DNA of 64,000 nucleotides from Deinococcus peraridilitoris DSM 19664 (GTDB taxonomy: Bacteria > Deinococcota > Deinococci > Deinococcales > Deinococcaceae), in assembly GCF_000317835.1 (NCBI RefSeq), contig NC_019789.1, forward strand, positions 310,001 through 374,000, given 5' to 3'. A program made the translations under genes and the position numbers. The stretch's first letter is position 1, and every line of letters begins with the position of its first letter. This document shows, one piece after another, positions 8,954 to 18,477 of this stretch. The notes beneath the pieces are model-generated. The model made no database searches. It worked only from the letters and a program-made list of their open reading frames with translations, and had not been told where the DNA came from.

Positions 8954-10140
8954 AAGTCACGCTAGTACACAACTACTACAAACAACCAGGAGGTGAAGAC
9001 CGAGTCGTTGAGGCGGAAGCCGACTTACTGCGAGCTGCTGGTTGCGAAGTCGAATTTTACGTAGTGCGAAGTCAAGACGTAGGTGAAGGAGGGCTGGAGG
9101 TGGCCCGTAGAGTTCTCTGGAGCCGCCAAGATTATAAAGGCGTTCAAGCCGCGATTGACAGGTTCTCGCCAGACATCGTTCACGTTCACAACATTTTCCC
9201 CTTAATTTCCGTTGCTGCAGTGAAGGCGGCTAAAGCACGCGCCATGCCGCTCGTGCAAACGCTACACAACTACCGTCCTTTCTGCTTAAACGGAGTGTTG
9301 TACCGTGACGGTAGGGTTTGTACGGATTGCTTGCAAGGTCCGCCGCTTTCTGGGATCGTTCACTCTTGCTACCGAGGTTCACGCGTTCAATCGGTCGCTG
9401 CCGCTTTAGCAGGACGTTCTCAGGTTGCCTCCGGTTGGTTGGATGATGTCGACGTTTTTATCACATCATCAGAGTTCGCCCGGCAAATAAACATACGTTC
9501 GGGAGTTCCTGCCGAGAAGATTGTCGTCAAACCCAATCCGTCATTCGTGGAAGTAGCGGCGTCCATTCAGAACTCCATTCCTTCGCCTCCGACCTTTTTG
9601 TTCGTCGGACGTTTGGATGAGCGGAAGGGGGTTCGAACGATTGTTGAAGCGGCTAAAGCCATGCCGTATACCGTGAGGCTTGTCGGTGACGGCGACTTGC
9701 GTGCGGCGTTGGAGCAGACCGTCAAAGAGCATGGACTATCAAACGTAACTTTTCTTGGTTGGCGATCAAAGCAGCAAGTCGCATACGAAATGGCTTCCGC
9801 CACGGCCTTGATCGTAGCTTCGGAATTTTATGAAAGTTTCGGTAACGTTATCGTCGAGGCCTACGCACAGAGTCTGCCTGTTCTGAGTTCCGATATCGGA
9901 GCCCAAGCGACATTGGTCCGTCACGGGATGACAGGTCTACACTTTAAAACCGGTAATGCTGAAGATCTTGCCTCGAAGATGCGATTGATTGCATCGAATG
10001 ATGATCTTTTGCGAACGCTGCGACGTCAGGCTGCTGAGGAATACCAAACGTTGTATACCCAACAGCGGAACGTGGAGCAGTTGCTCGGCATTTACCGGAG
10101 AGCTATCAAGCATAACGAGGAGCGTCAGGGCAAGAGATGA
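8950..10140 (+). CDS. Glycosyltransferase family 4
   Basis: A 396-residue GT-B transferase. N-terminal VHNYYKQPGGEDRVVEAEADLL is a recurrent signature of a GT4 subgroup in exopolysaccharide loci. A cysteine cluster CTDCLQGP...HSCYRGS sits near residue 125. The C-terminal donor site reads VGRLDERKGVRTIVEAAK and EFYESFGNVIVEAYAQSLPV. It begins with ATG overlapping the previous TGA and its own TGA overlaps the next ATG, so translation is probably coupled. Confidence 0.87.
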   Translation: MKVTLVHNYYKQPGGEDRVVEAEADLLRAAGCEVEFYVVRSQDVGEGGLEVARRVLWSRQDYKGVQAAIDRFSPDIVHVHNIFPLISVAAVKAAKARAMPLVQTLHNYRPFCLNGVLYRDGRVCTDCLQGPPLSGIVHSCYRGSRVQSVAAALAGRSQVASGWLDDVDVFITSSEFARQINIRSGVPAEKIVVKPNPSFVEVAASIQNSIPSPPTFLFVGRLDERKGVRTIVEAAKAMPYTVRLVGDGDLRAALEQTVKEHGLSNVTFLGWRSKQQVAYEMASATALIVASEFYESFGNVIVEAYAQSLPVLSSDIGAQATLVRHGMTGLHFKTGNAEDLASKMRLIASNDDLLRTLRRQAAEEYQTLYTQQRNVEQLLGIYRRAIKHNEERQGKR

Positions 10141-10916
10141 ACATTTTGCAACACCGGTACATTTTGGGAATGCGCGTGGACGCGACAAGTTACGAGGACG
10201 CTGCGAAACGCATCCTAACGTGGGCGAAAGCGGGCGAGGAACGTCGTGTTGCCGTGGCAAACGTTCATATGACGATGGAGACGTATGACAACGTGCCCTT
10301 CCAAAGTGTCGTGAACAGTTCAGATCTTGTCACGCCAGACGGCATGCCGCTTATATGGGGTTTGAAGTTGCTGGGGGTGTCGGATGCTTCTCGCGTTTAC
10401 GGGCCGACCCTAATGTTGCATGTCTGCGAGGCGGCAGTGCGTGAGGACATCCCCATTGGCCTGTACGGCGGCACGCCCGAAAGCCTGCACGACTTCAAAG
10501 CCTTCCTGCACCACAAGTTCTCTGGTATTCGGATAGCCTGCTCCATCGCTCCACCCTTTCGACCACTCACGACTGAAGAGGATGAAAGGCACACTCGCGA
10601 GATCGTAGAGTCCGGGGCACGCATTCTCTTTGTAGGCATCGGTTGCCCGAAACAGGAGTGGTGGATGTACGAGCACCATGACCGTTTGCCGCTGGTGATG
10701 TTGGGCGTGGGGGCGGCCTTTGACTTTTATTCAGGGCGGGTGCGGCAGGCACCTAGCATACTGCAGAAGCTGGGACTAGAATGGCTCTTTCGCCTGCTGA
10801 TGGAACCAAAGCGTCTCTGGAAGCGCTATGCCCGTCATAATCCACGCTTTGTTGTCCTTTTCGCCATCCAACTTTTGAAGACTAAAATTCATCAGCACTA
10901 TCTTAATAGGCACTAG
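10137..10916 (+). CDS. WecG/TagA/CpsF-family glycosyltransferase (GT26)
   Basis: A 259-residue protein with all the conserved blocks of the GT26 family: VTPDGMPLIWGLKLLG, GLYGGTPES, RILFVGIGCPKQEWWMY and GVGAAFDFYSGRVRQAPSILQKLGLEWLFRLL. Known members transfer N-acetylmannosamine(uronate) or glucose to undecaprenyl-linked sugars, so this enzyme probably acts early, adding the second sugar. It starts with ATG overlapping the preceding TGA and is the last gene of the tightly overlapping run. Confidence 0.9.
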   Translation: MNILQHRYILGMRVDATSYEDAAKRILTWAKAGEERRVAVANVHMTMETYDNVPFQSVVNSSDLVTPDGMPLIWGLKLLGVSDASRVYGPTLMLHVCEAAVREDIPIGLYGGTPESLHDFKAFLHHKFSGIRIACSIAPPFRPLTTEEDERHTREIVESGARILFVGIGCPKQEWWMYEHHDRLPLVMLGVGAAFDFYSGRVRQAPSILQKLGLEWLFRLLMEPKRLWKRYARHNPRFVVLFAIQLLKTKIHQHYLNRH

Positions 10917-10928
10917 TATGGTAGTAAG

Positions 10929-11975
10929 ATGAAGAAGGCTTTACTTACGGGCATCACAGGCCAGGACGGCTCATACCTCGCCGAGCTACTGCTTTCCAAA
11001 GGCTATGAAGTGCACGGCATCATCCGCCGCGCCAGCTCCTTCAACACGGACCGCATCGACCACCTCTACCGCGACCCTCATGATCCTCAGGCGAAGATGT
11101 TCTTGCACTATGGTGACTTGGCAGACAGCAGCAACCTCCGTCTCCTAATCGAGCGCGTCTGCCCTGATGAGGTGTATAACCTCGGCGCGCAGTCACACGT
11201 CAAGGTCAGCTACGACCAGGCGGAGTACACGGCCGACATTACCGGCCTGGGCACCCTGCGCCTGCTGGAAGCCATCCGCGATTACCGCGACCGCACTGGC
11301 CACGCAGTGAAGTACTACCAGGCGAGCAGCTCAGAGATGTTTGGCGCGGCCAAGCCACCCCAGGGCCTCAACACCCCCTTTCACCCCCGCAGCCCTTATG
11401 CCGTGGCCAAGGTGTACAGCTTCTGGCAGACCGTGAACCACCGCGAGGCGTACGACCTGTACGCCTGCAACGGCATCCTCTTCAACCACGAATCTCCCCG
11501 GCGCGGTGAAACCTTCGTGACGCGCAAGATCACTCGCGCGGTAGCCCGCATCAAGATGAGCTTGCAGAAGAAGCTGTACCTGGGGAACCTGGAAGCCAAG
11601 CGCGACTGGGGGCACGCGCGGGATTACGTGGAGGCAATGTGGCTGATGCTGCAACAGGATGCGCCGCGTGATTACGTGATCGCCACGGGTGAGGCGTACA
11701 GCGTGAGGGAGTTCGCGGAACGGGCGTTCGCGCTGGTCGGCCTGGATTACCAGGAGTACGTGGAGATCGACCCACGCTACTTCCGTCCCGCCGAGGTGGA
11801 TTACCTGCTGGGAGATGCAGAGGAAACCCAACAGCGACTCGGCTGGCAGCCAAAAACCACTTTTGAGGAACTGGTGCGCGAAATGGTAGACCACGACTTG
11901 GAGCTCGCCCGCCAGGAAAAAACGCTGATCAATGCAGGACACCAGATTGCCCTCAAAGGCATCAGCACGAACTGA
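10929..11975 (+). CDS. gmd: GDP-mannose 4,6-dehydratase
   Basis: Converts GDP-mannose to GDP-4-keto-6-deoxymannose, the first step to GDP-L-fucose. The 348-residue protein has [19 protein letters not shown] at the N-terminus, [19 protein letters not shown], the active-site [21 protein letters not shown] (YxxxK) and [17 protein letters not shown], all diagnostic for Gmd. Length matches the family. It is followed after 14 bp by GDP-fucose synthase, and its substrate could come from the ManC-type enzyme encoded convergently at 13031-14104. Confidence 0.96.
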   Translation: MKKALLTGITGQDGSYLAELLLSKGYEVHGIIRRASSFNTDRIDHLYRDPHDPQAKMFLHYGDLADSSNLRLLIERVCPDEVYNLGAQSHVKVSYDQAEYTADITGLGTLRLLEAIRDYRDRTGHAVKYYQASSSEMFGAAKPPQGLNTPFHPRSPYAVAKVYSFWQTVNHREAYDLYACNGILFNHESPRRGETFVTRKITRAVARIKMSLQKKLYLGNLEAKRDWGHARDYVEAMWLMLQQDAPRDYVIATGEAYSVREFAERAFALVGLDYQEYVEIDPRYFRPAEVDYLLGDAEETQQRLGWQPKTTFEELVREMVDHDLELARQEKTLINAGHQIALKGISTN

Positions 11976-11989
11976 AGGGTGCCAGCTGA

Positions 11990-12937
11990 ATGGACAAGCA
12001 CGCAAAAATATTCGTTGCTGGGCATCGGGGCATGGTGGGCGGCGCTATTCTTCGACGCTTGCAGGCCGAGGGATACACCAACATCATCACACGCGCCAGT
12101 AGCCAGCTGGATTTACGGAACCAGACGGCAGTCCGTGAGGTTCTCGAGGCTGAGCGGCCCGAGTATGTCTTCCTGGCGGCGGCCAAAGTGGGGGGCATCC
12201 TGGCAAACAGCACCTACCCCGCTGATTTCCTGTACGACAACCTGATGATCGCCACCAATGTGATTCATGGCTCGTACGAAGTGGGCGTGCGGAAACTCCT
12301 GAATCTGGGAAGCAGTTGTATCTACCCGAAGCTCGCCCCGCAGCCACTACGCGAGGAGTACCTCCTCACGGGGCCGCTGGAAGCGACAAACCGTGCGTAC
12401 GCCGTGGCGAAGATTGCCGCGATTGAGTTGTGTGATCACTACCGCGCCCAGTACGGGTGTGACTTCATCAGCGCCATGCCGACCAATCTGTATGGTCCGG
12501 GGGACAACTTCGACCTGCAGAACTCGCACGTCTTGCCCGCCTTGATTCGCAAAATGGTGGACGCCAAGGAGCAGGCGAAACAGGTCGTAGACATCTGGGG
12601 TTCCGGCTCGCCATTGCGCGAGTTCCTGCATGTGGACGACCTGGCAGATGCCTGCCTGTTCCTGATGCAGCACGTGAGCGAACCCGGCCCGATCAACGTG
12701 GGAACGGGCGTGGACCTCTCGATTCGCGATCTGGCTCTGCTTGTGCGGGATGTCGTGGGCTACGATGGAGCACTCGCGTTCGACGCCAGCAAACCTGATG
12801 GCACACCACGCAAACTGATGGACGTGAGTAAGCTGCGTGAGCTGGGCTGGACAGCACGCATCGATTTGCGCGAAGGGATTGAGCAGACGCTGGAATGGTA
12901 TCTGACGCACCGCGACTCAGAACTGGTCCGGCATTGA
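11990..12937 (+). CDS. fcl: GDP-L-fucose synthase (epimerase/reductase)
   Basis: Converts GDP-4-keto-6-deoxymannose to GDP-L-fucose with NADPH. The 315-residue protein shows VAGHRGMVGGAILRRL (nucleotide loop), SSCIYPKLAPQPL, and AYAVAKIAAIELC with the catalytic YxxxK. Length is normal for the family. It pairs with gmd 14 bp upstream, so the exported glycan or another cell glycan probably contains fucose. A strong palindromic terminator follows 45 bp after the stop. Confidence 0.95.
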   Translation: MDKHAKIFVAGHRGMVGGAILRRLQAEGYTNIITRASSQLDLRNQTAVREVLEAERPEYVFLAAAKVGGILANSTYPADFLYDNLMIATNVIHGSYEVGVRKLLNLGSSCIYPKLAPQPLREEYLLTGPLEATNRAYAVAKIAAIELCDHYRAQYGCDFISAMPTNLYGPGDNFDLQNSHVLPALIRKMVDAKEQAKQVVDIWGSGSPLREFLHVDDLADACLFLMQHVSEPGPINVGTGVDLSIRDLALLVRDVVGYDGALAFDASKPDGTPRKLMDVSKLRELGWTARIDLREGIEQTLEWYLTHRDSELVRH

Positions 12938-12981
12938 ATTCGGCTCTTTAGCGGACGATGCTGCCCCCACTCGCAGACAAA

Positions 12982-13016
12982 GACTGCCGGAAGCGTACGC
13001 TTCCGGCAGTCTTTTG
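12982..13016. terminator. Bidirectional palindromic terminator between convergent genes
   Basis: A perfect 30-nt palindrome (arms GACTGCCGGAAGC and its complement) lies between the stop of fcl at 12937 and the stop of the convergent ManC-type gene at 13031. It is followed by TTTT on the plus strand and flanked by AAAG on the left, which reads as CTTT on the minus strand, so it can end transcription in both directions. Confidence 0.85.
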
Positions 13017-13030
13017 CTTTCCATGCCCCG

Positions 13031-14104
13031 TTAAGCGAAGCGCACCAGCTCCGGGTGTTCTTTAAGTCGTTTGACGACCTGTTTGATGTCCTGCGTTCGG
13101 TCCTTGCGAACCACCAGCGTGATATCAGGCGTCCTGATGACAACGACGTCTTCGAGGCCGATGGTGGCGATCAGGTCGTCACTGTTGGTGGTGTAGAGGA
13201 TGGCACCGTCCGTGTCGAGCCCAACGTGACGTCCTACGGCGACGTTCGATCCTACACCGCGCAGAAGTCTTTCCAGCGCGTTCCAGTCTCCCAGATCATC
13301 CCAGCCGAAGTTGGCTGGGATGATCTGCACATTCTTTGCACGCTCCAAAATGGCGTAGTCAATGCTGATCTTCTCCAGCGCTGGAAATACCTCGCGTACC
13401 TTACCTCGAGATTGCAGCGCCTCGCTGAGCGCCTGGTACATCGGGGGCTGCAACTCTCTATAAGCGTTGAGGATACTGTCTACCTTCCAGACGAACATGC
13501 CCGAATTCCAGCAATAGTGCCCTTGCTGCAGGAATTCCTCGGCGGTTCCTCGGTCAGGTTTCTCGCGAAAACATGTCACGGTGTTGATGGGAAATTCGCC
13601 ATCTTCGACCCGGTCACCGTTCTCGATGTAGCCGTAGCCGGTGGAAGGAAAGGTAGGCGTAATGCCGAGGGTGACGAGGCTGTCGTACATCTCTGCCGCG
13701 TGTCGGGCGCGTTCGATCACCCGGTGGAAGCCTTGGGTGTCCGTGATGCGGTGATCGGCTGGGAAGACGCCCATCACGCCGTTGGGGTCATGCTGAGCGA
13801 TCCGCAGGGCGGCATACAGAACGGCGGGGGCGGTGTCACGCGCCACCGGTTCGACGATCAGGTTTTCGATGGATAGGTCGGGCAATTGGTCGAGGACTTG
13901 ACTCCGGTACTCACCGCTGGTGATCACGTACAAGTTGTCAAGGCTGCCATTGATGCCACTGAGGCGCCGCGCAGTAGCTTGCAGGAGGCTCTCGCCGCTG
14001 GTGTCAAGGGTGAGGAACTGTTTGGGTTTGGCACGGCGTGAAAGGGGCCAGAAGCGTTCCCCACTACCACCCGCCAGAATGACCGGATAGAAGACTGGGC
14101 TCAC
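13031..14104 (-). CDS. manC: Mannose-1-phosphate guanylyltransferase (ManC type)
   Basis: Makes GDP-mannose from mannose-1-phosphate and GTP, feeding the Gmd/Fcl pair encoded convergently next to it. The 357-residue protein begins at GTG and has [24 protein letters not shown], the nucleotidyltransferase signature, plus [24 protein letters not shown] and CFREKPD. It has the short form without the fused phosphomannose isomerase domain found in longer ManC/AlgA proteins. Confidence 0.92.
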   Translation of the reverse strand: MSPVFYPVILAGGSGERFWPLSRRAKPKQFLTLDTSGESLLQATARRLSGINGSLDNLYVITSGEYRSQVLDQLPDLSIENLIVEPVARDTAPAVLYAALRIAQHDPNGVMGVFPADHRITDTQGFHRVIERARHAAEMYDSLVTLGITPTFPSTGYGYIENGDRVEDGEFPINTVTCFREKPDRGTAEEFLQQGHYCWNSGMFVWKVDSILNAYRELQPPMYQALSEALQSRGKVREVFPALEKISIDYAILERAKNVQIIPANFGWDDLGDWNALERLLRGVGSNVAVGRHVGLDTDGAILYTTNSDDLIATIGLEDVVVIRTPDITLVVRKDRTQDIKQVVKRLKEHPELVRFA

Positions 14105-14176
14105 TGCGTCCCAGCCCCTGGATAGACCACATAGTGAAAAAGCGGGGTCACCTGTGCGCGCATTTGAGTAAGCCTT

Positions 14177-15493
14177 TCAGTTGGTTGCCAGCAATCCACG
14201 CTTTGCTCCTTCGTCTCTTTGATCTTCAGCAAGGGTCTGCTTGACTGCCTTGTGGGAAAGCGACATCGGTACACCAGCCAGGGCAAAGACGGTCAACATA
14301 GTGCCGGGGATCGCCGTGAGGTGGCTGTCGTAGAACCCGGTGCAGAGATAGGCGGCAAGACAACTGAACCAGGCGAGAGCGGTCAAGGTTGATGGCCGCG
14401 TCAGGATACTCGTGGCGAGAAACAGCAGGAACAGCACGAGGCCGGGAGTCCCGAGTTCCGCGAGCATCTGGTAGTAATCGCTGTGCGCGTAATTCACGAA
14501 GGCATGATCTACGCTTCCAGGCACATCTTCCTTAGGCCGACGGTATTGCTGAAACTCGGTTGGGTACTGACCCAGGCCCACGCCGAAAGTGGGGTGAGCT
14601 CTCCAAAGCTGTTCGCCAAAATAGTGAATGGCGTATCGGGTCTGCAGGAAGCCTTCCAGATTTTGGCTTTTTATGCCCAGTTGCTGCTTGTGCGCGGCAA
14701 ACAGCGCCTGTCCATGCACCGTACCCAGCAGGTAGGCGCCACCCGCCGCGCCAGAAATAGCCATGACGGTAAGCACTGCACCAAGCCACACGCGCTTCGT
14801 CCACGCCCAGACGACCAGTGGCAGGACCGCCGCGAGCATGACCGCCGGGATAGAGCTGCCGTCGGTCTTGAGGTTAACGTACTGAACTCCAACCGCCAGC
14901 GCGAGCAGGGGCAGCGTGTGCCAACCTACGCGGGTGCAGAGCACCACCGTACTCACCACCGCTGCCACGCCAACCAGGTAACCGCTGAAGTGACTGGGGT
15001 GGAAGTACGGGCCGGTCAAGTACTGTTCGGGCGTGCCGGGCAACGCCTGGTAACCGGGCAGGATCACTCCTCTCTGCTGCAGCAGGGCGATCACGACGGC
15101 AGCCGCGCCGCTCAGCAGCAGGGTGGTCAGCACGGCCTGCTGCCGGCGGTGGGTGGTGGCCAGCAGGTGCAGGCTCAGCGCCACACCCAGGACGGCGGTC
15201 CAGACACCCGCCCAGCGTTGCGCTTCCAACTGGTATGGCGCCCAGGTGGTGCTGGCCCAGATCCAGCCCAGCAGGACGAGGGCGGCCAGCACCCACCAGG
15301 GATTGGCGATCTGCACTTGCCCACGCAGACCCACCGTGAACAGCGTCAGGGTGAAGGTGACGCAGCCCAGCAGAATCAGTCCGCTGAAGCCCCAAGTGAA
15401 GGTACTGCCCTGCGCCAGCGGGCCCCAGGCGAGCGTCAGCAGGGCGAGGGCCAGGCTCAGCTGTTCCAGCAAGCGGGTCAGATGGGGTTTCAT
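14177..15493 (-). CDS. Second O-antigen ligase/polymerase-like membrane protein
   Basis: A 438-residue protein with about eleven hydrophobic segments and a large loop containing TRYAIHYFGEQLWRAHPTFGVGLGQYPTEF and NYAHSDYYQMLAELGTPGL. The latter carries the conserved H of the Wzy/WaaL family (HNxYLQ-type region). Its start codon overlaps the stop of the small upstream gene by four bases (ATGA), so the two are translated together. Having two such proteins in one locus suggests separate polymerase and ligase roles, or two glycans. Confidence 0.8.
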   Translation of the reverse strand: MKPHLTRLLEQLSLALALLTLAWGPLAQGSTFTWGFSGLILLGCVTFTLTLFTVGLRGQVQIANPWWVLAALVLLGWIWASTTWAPYQLEAQRWAGVWTAVLGVALSLHLLATTHRRQQAVLTTLLLSGAAAVVIALLQQRGVILPGYQALPGTPEQYLTGPYFHPSHFSGYLVGVAAVVSTVVLCTRVGWHTLPLLALAVGVQYVNLKTDGSSIPAVMLAAVLPLVVWAWTKRVWLGAVLTVMAISGAAGGAYLLGTVHGQALFAAHKQQLGIKSQNLEGFLQTRYAIHYFGEQLWRAHPTFGVGLGQYPTEFQQYRRPKEDVPGSVDHAFVNYAHSDYYQMLAELGTPGLVLFLLFLATSILTRPSTLTALAWFSCLAAYLCTGFYDSHLTAIPGTMLTVFALAGVPMSLSHKAVKQTLAEDQRDEGAKRGLLATN

Positions 15494-16047
15494 GGCGTCG
15501 CCAATCGTTTCACGCCGTCCACGCAGGCACGAACGGGATTGAGCTTCTCACAGCGCGCGTAGGCGGTTCGGGCGTCTGCAGGCCGCTGGAGGGCTTCCAG
15601 GTAACGGGCGCGCTCCAGCCAGTAGCCAGCATGATTCGGGTCATGCTTGAAGGCCGGTTCGAGCAGTTTCAGCGCGTGGGCGTACTGTTCCTTGAAGCTG
15701 TACATGCGGGCGTGCTCATAGGCCGGTTCGGCCCAGTGCGGGCTGAGCTGCGACGCGCGCTTAAAGGCCGAGTCGGCTTCCCGTTTCAGTTCGGGAGTGC
15801 CGCGAAAGGTCCACAGGGCACGGGCTCCCTTGGCGAGAGCGAGCTGCAGCTCGGCGTCCTGCGGACTGAGCGCCGCCGCGGCCCGCCTGGTCGCCTGAGC
15901 CTGGTCAAACTGAAATTCCTGCTGCTGTGCCTCTGCGAGCGCCGTGAGCTGCTGTGCGCGCAGCTCGGTGATGGCCAGGCTGGCCATCCACAGCAGGGGA
16001 ACGGTCAAGGGTACCGCCAGATACCAGGGAAAAGGATAGGTACGCAT
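15490..16047 (-). CDS. Membrane-anchored TPR-like protein, partner of the ligase gene
   Basis: A 185-residue protein with one N-terminal membrane segment (YLAVPLTVPLLWMASLAI) and a helical C-terminal part with TPR-like pairs (AAALSPQDAELQLALAKGARALW, AFKRASQLSPHWAEPAYEHARMY, KLLEPAFKHDPNHAGYWLERARYLEAL). TPR segments occur at the C-terminus of many O-antigen ligases, so this may be a split-off partner of the protein encoded next. Start 16047 is preferred over an in-frame start 39 bp upstream because the hydrophobic segment then lies at the N-terminus. Confidence 0.65.
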   Translation of the reverse strand: MRTYPFPWYLAVPLTVPLLWMASLAITELRAQQLTALAEAQQQEFQFDQAQATRRAAAALSPQDAELQLALAKGARALWTFRGTPELKREADSAFKRASQLSPHWAEPAYEHARMYSFKEQYAHALKLLEPAFKHDPNHAGYWLERARYLEALQRPADARTAYARCEKLNPVRACVDGVKRLATP

Positions 16048-16328
16048 GGTGTCCTCGATCTGGGTGGGCAAAGTTTTTCTGCCCATCCGGTAAAGGAAAG
16101 ATTAACGCTCCTGGCGAATCTGGAGTTGAGAATTTGATCCAGGCCTCGAGGGCTGCAGGGAACCTGCTCAACCAAAAACGGCTTCAAAGCGCAATGTTGG
16201 CGAGCTGGCAGTACTGGTCCACAAAGCCGGCCAAATATACTTAACCAGAAGCAGGATGAGAGCATTATGCTGCTTGGGTAAACAGCGGATGCTCGGTGTT
16301 TCAGCCGAGCGTGCCCCAGGAGCCAGCG

Positions 16329-17762
16329 ATGACCGTCCTTGTACAATCCACCACGCCGGGCGACACCCGCGCCTTTCGCTTCTACCGTCGTCGGGCCCTC
16401 AACGTCGCGGTTCTGCTGGCAGGTGACCTGCTGGCCCTCAAGCTGGCGCTGTTGCTGGCGGCAGTGGTGAAGGGAGCGCTGCTTCACCGGTTCGTCGGCC
16501 CCGAGTGGGACTGGGTCGTGCTGCTGCTGTGGCCCTTGGGTGCCGCCGCCGCGCGGCTCACTCCCGGCTGGGGCCTGGGCGCACCGGAAGAAATGCGCCG
16601 CCTCACGCAACTGCTGCTGATCGTGCTGCTCACCCGCAGCCTCACCTACGCCCTGACCGAGGCAGGCTCGCTCAACGCGGCGCTGGCCCTGCTGGTCAAC
16701 TTCGCCATCGCTTGGCCGCTCATCCTGCTGGCGCGCAGCTTCGGCAAAACCTTGCTGATTCGCATCGGTCAATGGGGCTTGCCCACCGTCATCTACGGTG
16801 GTGGAGCCACCGGAGCGCAGGTCGTGCGCGCCCTGCAGGACAACCCGGGGTTCGGGTACGTCCCGGTGGGTGTGTTTGATGATGACCCCTCGCTGCAAGG
16901 ACAGACGGTCGCGGGTGTTCCAGTGCTCGGCCGAACGCACGACACCACCCTCGCAGCGCCCATGGCCATTCTCGCCATGCCTGGAGCGCCGCGTACACAG
17001 ATGCAGGCCCTGCTCGATGACAACCTGCGGGTGTACCGGCAGGTGGTGATCATTCCCGACTTGTTCGGCGTGCAGTCGCTGTGGGTGCGGACGCGCGACC
17101 TGGCGGGCACGCTGGGGCTGGAACTGACCAACACGCTCCTCGGTTCGGGCGCGGTCGCGCTGAAACGCGTGTTCGACGTGCTGGTCACGCTGCTCACCCT
17201 GCCGCTGTGGCTGCCGCTGTGCCTGCTGATCGCCGGACTGATCTGGCTGGAGGACCGCGCCAACCCATTCTTTGTGCAGGAGCGGGTGGGCCGTGGCGGC
17301 CGGATGTTCCGCACCTGGAAGTTCCGCACCATGCTGCCCAACGCCGAGGAAGTCCTTCAGCGCAAACTCGCCGAGGATGCCGCCATGCGGAGCGAGTGGG
17401 AAGCCGGCTTCAAGCTGCGTCATGACCCGCGCATCACGCGGGTGGGCGCTGTACTGCGCAAAACCAGTCTCGACGAGCTACCGCAACTCGGCAACGTCCT
17501 GCGCGGTGAGATGAGCCTGGTCGGGCCGCGTCCTCTCCCCTCTTACCACGCCCGGGAGCTGCCAAACTGTGTCCAGCGGCTTCGCGCGGAAGTGCTGCCG
17601 GGCATGACCGGCCTGTGGCAGGTGTCCGGTCGTTCGGACACCGGCACCGCCGGGATGGAACGCTGGGACAGCTACTACGTGCGCAACTGGAGCCTCTGGC
17701 TGGATTTCATGATTCTGGTGCGCACGGTGCGGGTGGTGCTGCGTGGCTCGGGTGCCTACTGA
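16329..17762 (+). CDS. Undecaprenyl-phosphate sugar phosphotransferase (WbaP type)
   Basis: Starts repeat-unit synthesis by moving a sugar-1-phosphate to undecaprenyl phosphate. The 477-residue protein has about four N-terminal membrane helices, a nucleotide-fold domain ([16 protein letters not shown]), a fifth helix after [13 protein letters not shown], and the catalytic PglC-like domain: [48 protein letters not shown], and [15 protein letters not shown]. This layout is that of WbaP/exopolysaccharide polyprenyl glycosylphosphotransferases. ATG 16329 follows an AGGAG site; the earlier in-frame ATG at 16296 has none. Confidence 0.93.
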   Translation: MTVLVQSTTPGDTRAFRFYRRRALNVAVLLAGDLLALKLALLLAAVVKGALLHRFVGPEWDWVVLLLWPLGAAAARLTPGWGLGAPEEMRRLTQLLLIVLLTRSLTYALTEAGSLNAALALLVNFAIAWPLILLARSFGKTLLIRIGQWGLPTVIYGGGATGAQVVRALQDNPGFGYVPVGVFDDDPSLQGQTVAGVPVLGRTHDTTLAAPMAILAMPGAPRTQMQALLDDNLRVYRQVVIIPDLFGVQSLWVRTRDLAGTLGLELTNTLLGSGAVALKRVFDVLVTLLTLPLWLPLCLLIAGLIWLEDRANPFFVQERVGRGGRMFRTWKFRTMLPNAEEVLQRKLAEDAAMRSEWEAGFKLRHDPRITRVGAVLRKTSLDELPQLGNVLRGEMSLVGPRPLPSYHARELPNCVQRLRAEVLPGMTGLWQVSGRSDTGTAGMERWDSYYVRNWSLWLDFMILVRTVRVVLRGSGAY

Positions 17763-17793
17763 CGCTGTGTGATGGTACTGATCGGCCAGTTCG

Positions 17794-17825
17794 TCTCATC
17801 TCAGTATGAGAGCCCGTGCTAGAAT
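17794..17825 (+). promoter_or_regulatory. Candidate promoter with inverted-repeat operator
   Basis: Upstream of the small secreted protein gene, TCTCAT at 17794-17799 and ATGAGA at 17806-17811 form an inverted repeat with a 6-nt centre. A third ATGAGA begins at 17824. A TAGAAT box at 17820-17825 looks like a -10 element about 37 nt before the chosen start. The -35 is weak, which would fit a regulated promoter. Confidence 0.35.
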
Positions 17826-17861
17826 GAGACATTCGTTAGATTGGTTTTAACGGGAGCCCAT

Positions 17862-18323
17862 GTGAAGAATGTCCTACTGCTGACCGCCGCCGCGCTCGTC
17901 GCCTCCTCTCCCGCCTTCGCTCAAGCCAAGGCCCTCACCGGCTACGCCACCCTGCTGGCCATCGCCCAGGCGCGCGGCGTGCAACTGAACCTCGCCACCC
18001 TCCAGAGCGTGCGCCCCAGCACCGCCCAGTTCAGCACGCTGGCCGGACAGCTGCGCATTTCGGCAGAAGTCGTCGCTCAACTGCTGACTTACGGCAACAC
18101 CGCCGCCCCCACCAATCTGGTCACCCGCGCCGCGCTGGAAGCCGCCACCGGCAAGACGTTCACAGGTAACGCCGTGAACAACTTCCTGGCCCAGAACCCT
18201 TCGCTGGCCACCAACACCCCGGACGGCCTCAGCAAACTGCTCAGCGACCCCGCCGCCCTCACCGCGGCCAACAAAGCGGCCGAAGACGCACAAAAAGCCG
18301 TCACGCCGACCAAACCCGGCTGA
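17862..18323 (+). CDS. Small secreted protein of unknown function
   Basis: A 153-residue protein with a clear signal peptide (VKNVLLLTAAALVASSPAFAQA, cleavage after AFA/AQA). The mature part is alanine- and leucine-rich and helical, with no cysteine. I know no family for it. GTG 17862 has GGGAG 5 nt upstream; a TTG at 17841 would extend it before the signal peptide and is less likely. It sits alone between the WbaP-type gene and a convergent lipoprotein gene. Confidence 0.65.
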   Translation: MKNVLLLTAAALVASSPAFAQAKALTGYATLLAIAQARGVQLNLATLQSVRPSTAQFSTLAGQLRISAEVVAQLLTYGNTAAPTNLVTRAALEAATGKTFTGNAVNNFLAQNPSLATNTPDGLSKLLSDPAALTAANKAAEDAQKAVTPTKPG

Positions 18324-18341
18324 AGCCAAACCAGTCAAAGA

Positions 18342-18369
18342 AGAGCGGCCCGAGGGCTGCTCTTCCTGT
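18342..18369 (+). terminator. Hairpin after small secreted protein gene
   Basis: AAGAGC...GCTCTT with inner GCCC/GGGC forms a hairpin 20 bp after the stop at 18323. The T tract that follows is short, so it is only a fair terminator. Confidence 0.45.
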
Positions 18370-18440
18370 TGTCGTACCCAGGCCCAAGAGAAGCAGGCGT
18401 GGCAGAGAGAACGTCGAACACTGGCCTGCACCGCAAGAAG

Positions 18441-18464
18441 AAGGCGCCCTTTCGGGCGCCTTGG
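18441..18464 (-). terminator. Terminator of the minus-strand lipoprotein gene
   Basis: AAGGCGCCC and GGGCGCCTT form a tight hairpin with a 3-4 nt loop just downstream (minus strand) of the stop at 18478, followed by CTTCTTCTT on that strand. Confidence 0.65.
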
Positions 18465-18477
18465 CTGCTCTCCTCAA

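Noticed and set aside
13055..13876. 273-residue plus-strand open frame
   Set aside because: Antisense to the mannose-1-phosphate guanylyltransferase gene, which has clear motifs.
14483..15562. 359-residue plus-strand open frame
   Set aside because: Antisense to the second ligase-like gene; low-complexity Gln/Arg/Gly-rich.
16005..17423. 472-residue minus-strand open frame
   Set aside because: Shadow of the WbaP-type gene; Gln/Arg/His-rich with no motif, whereas the plus frame has the full catalytic signature.
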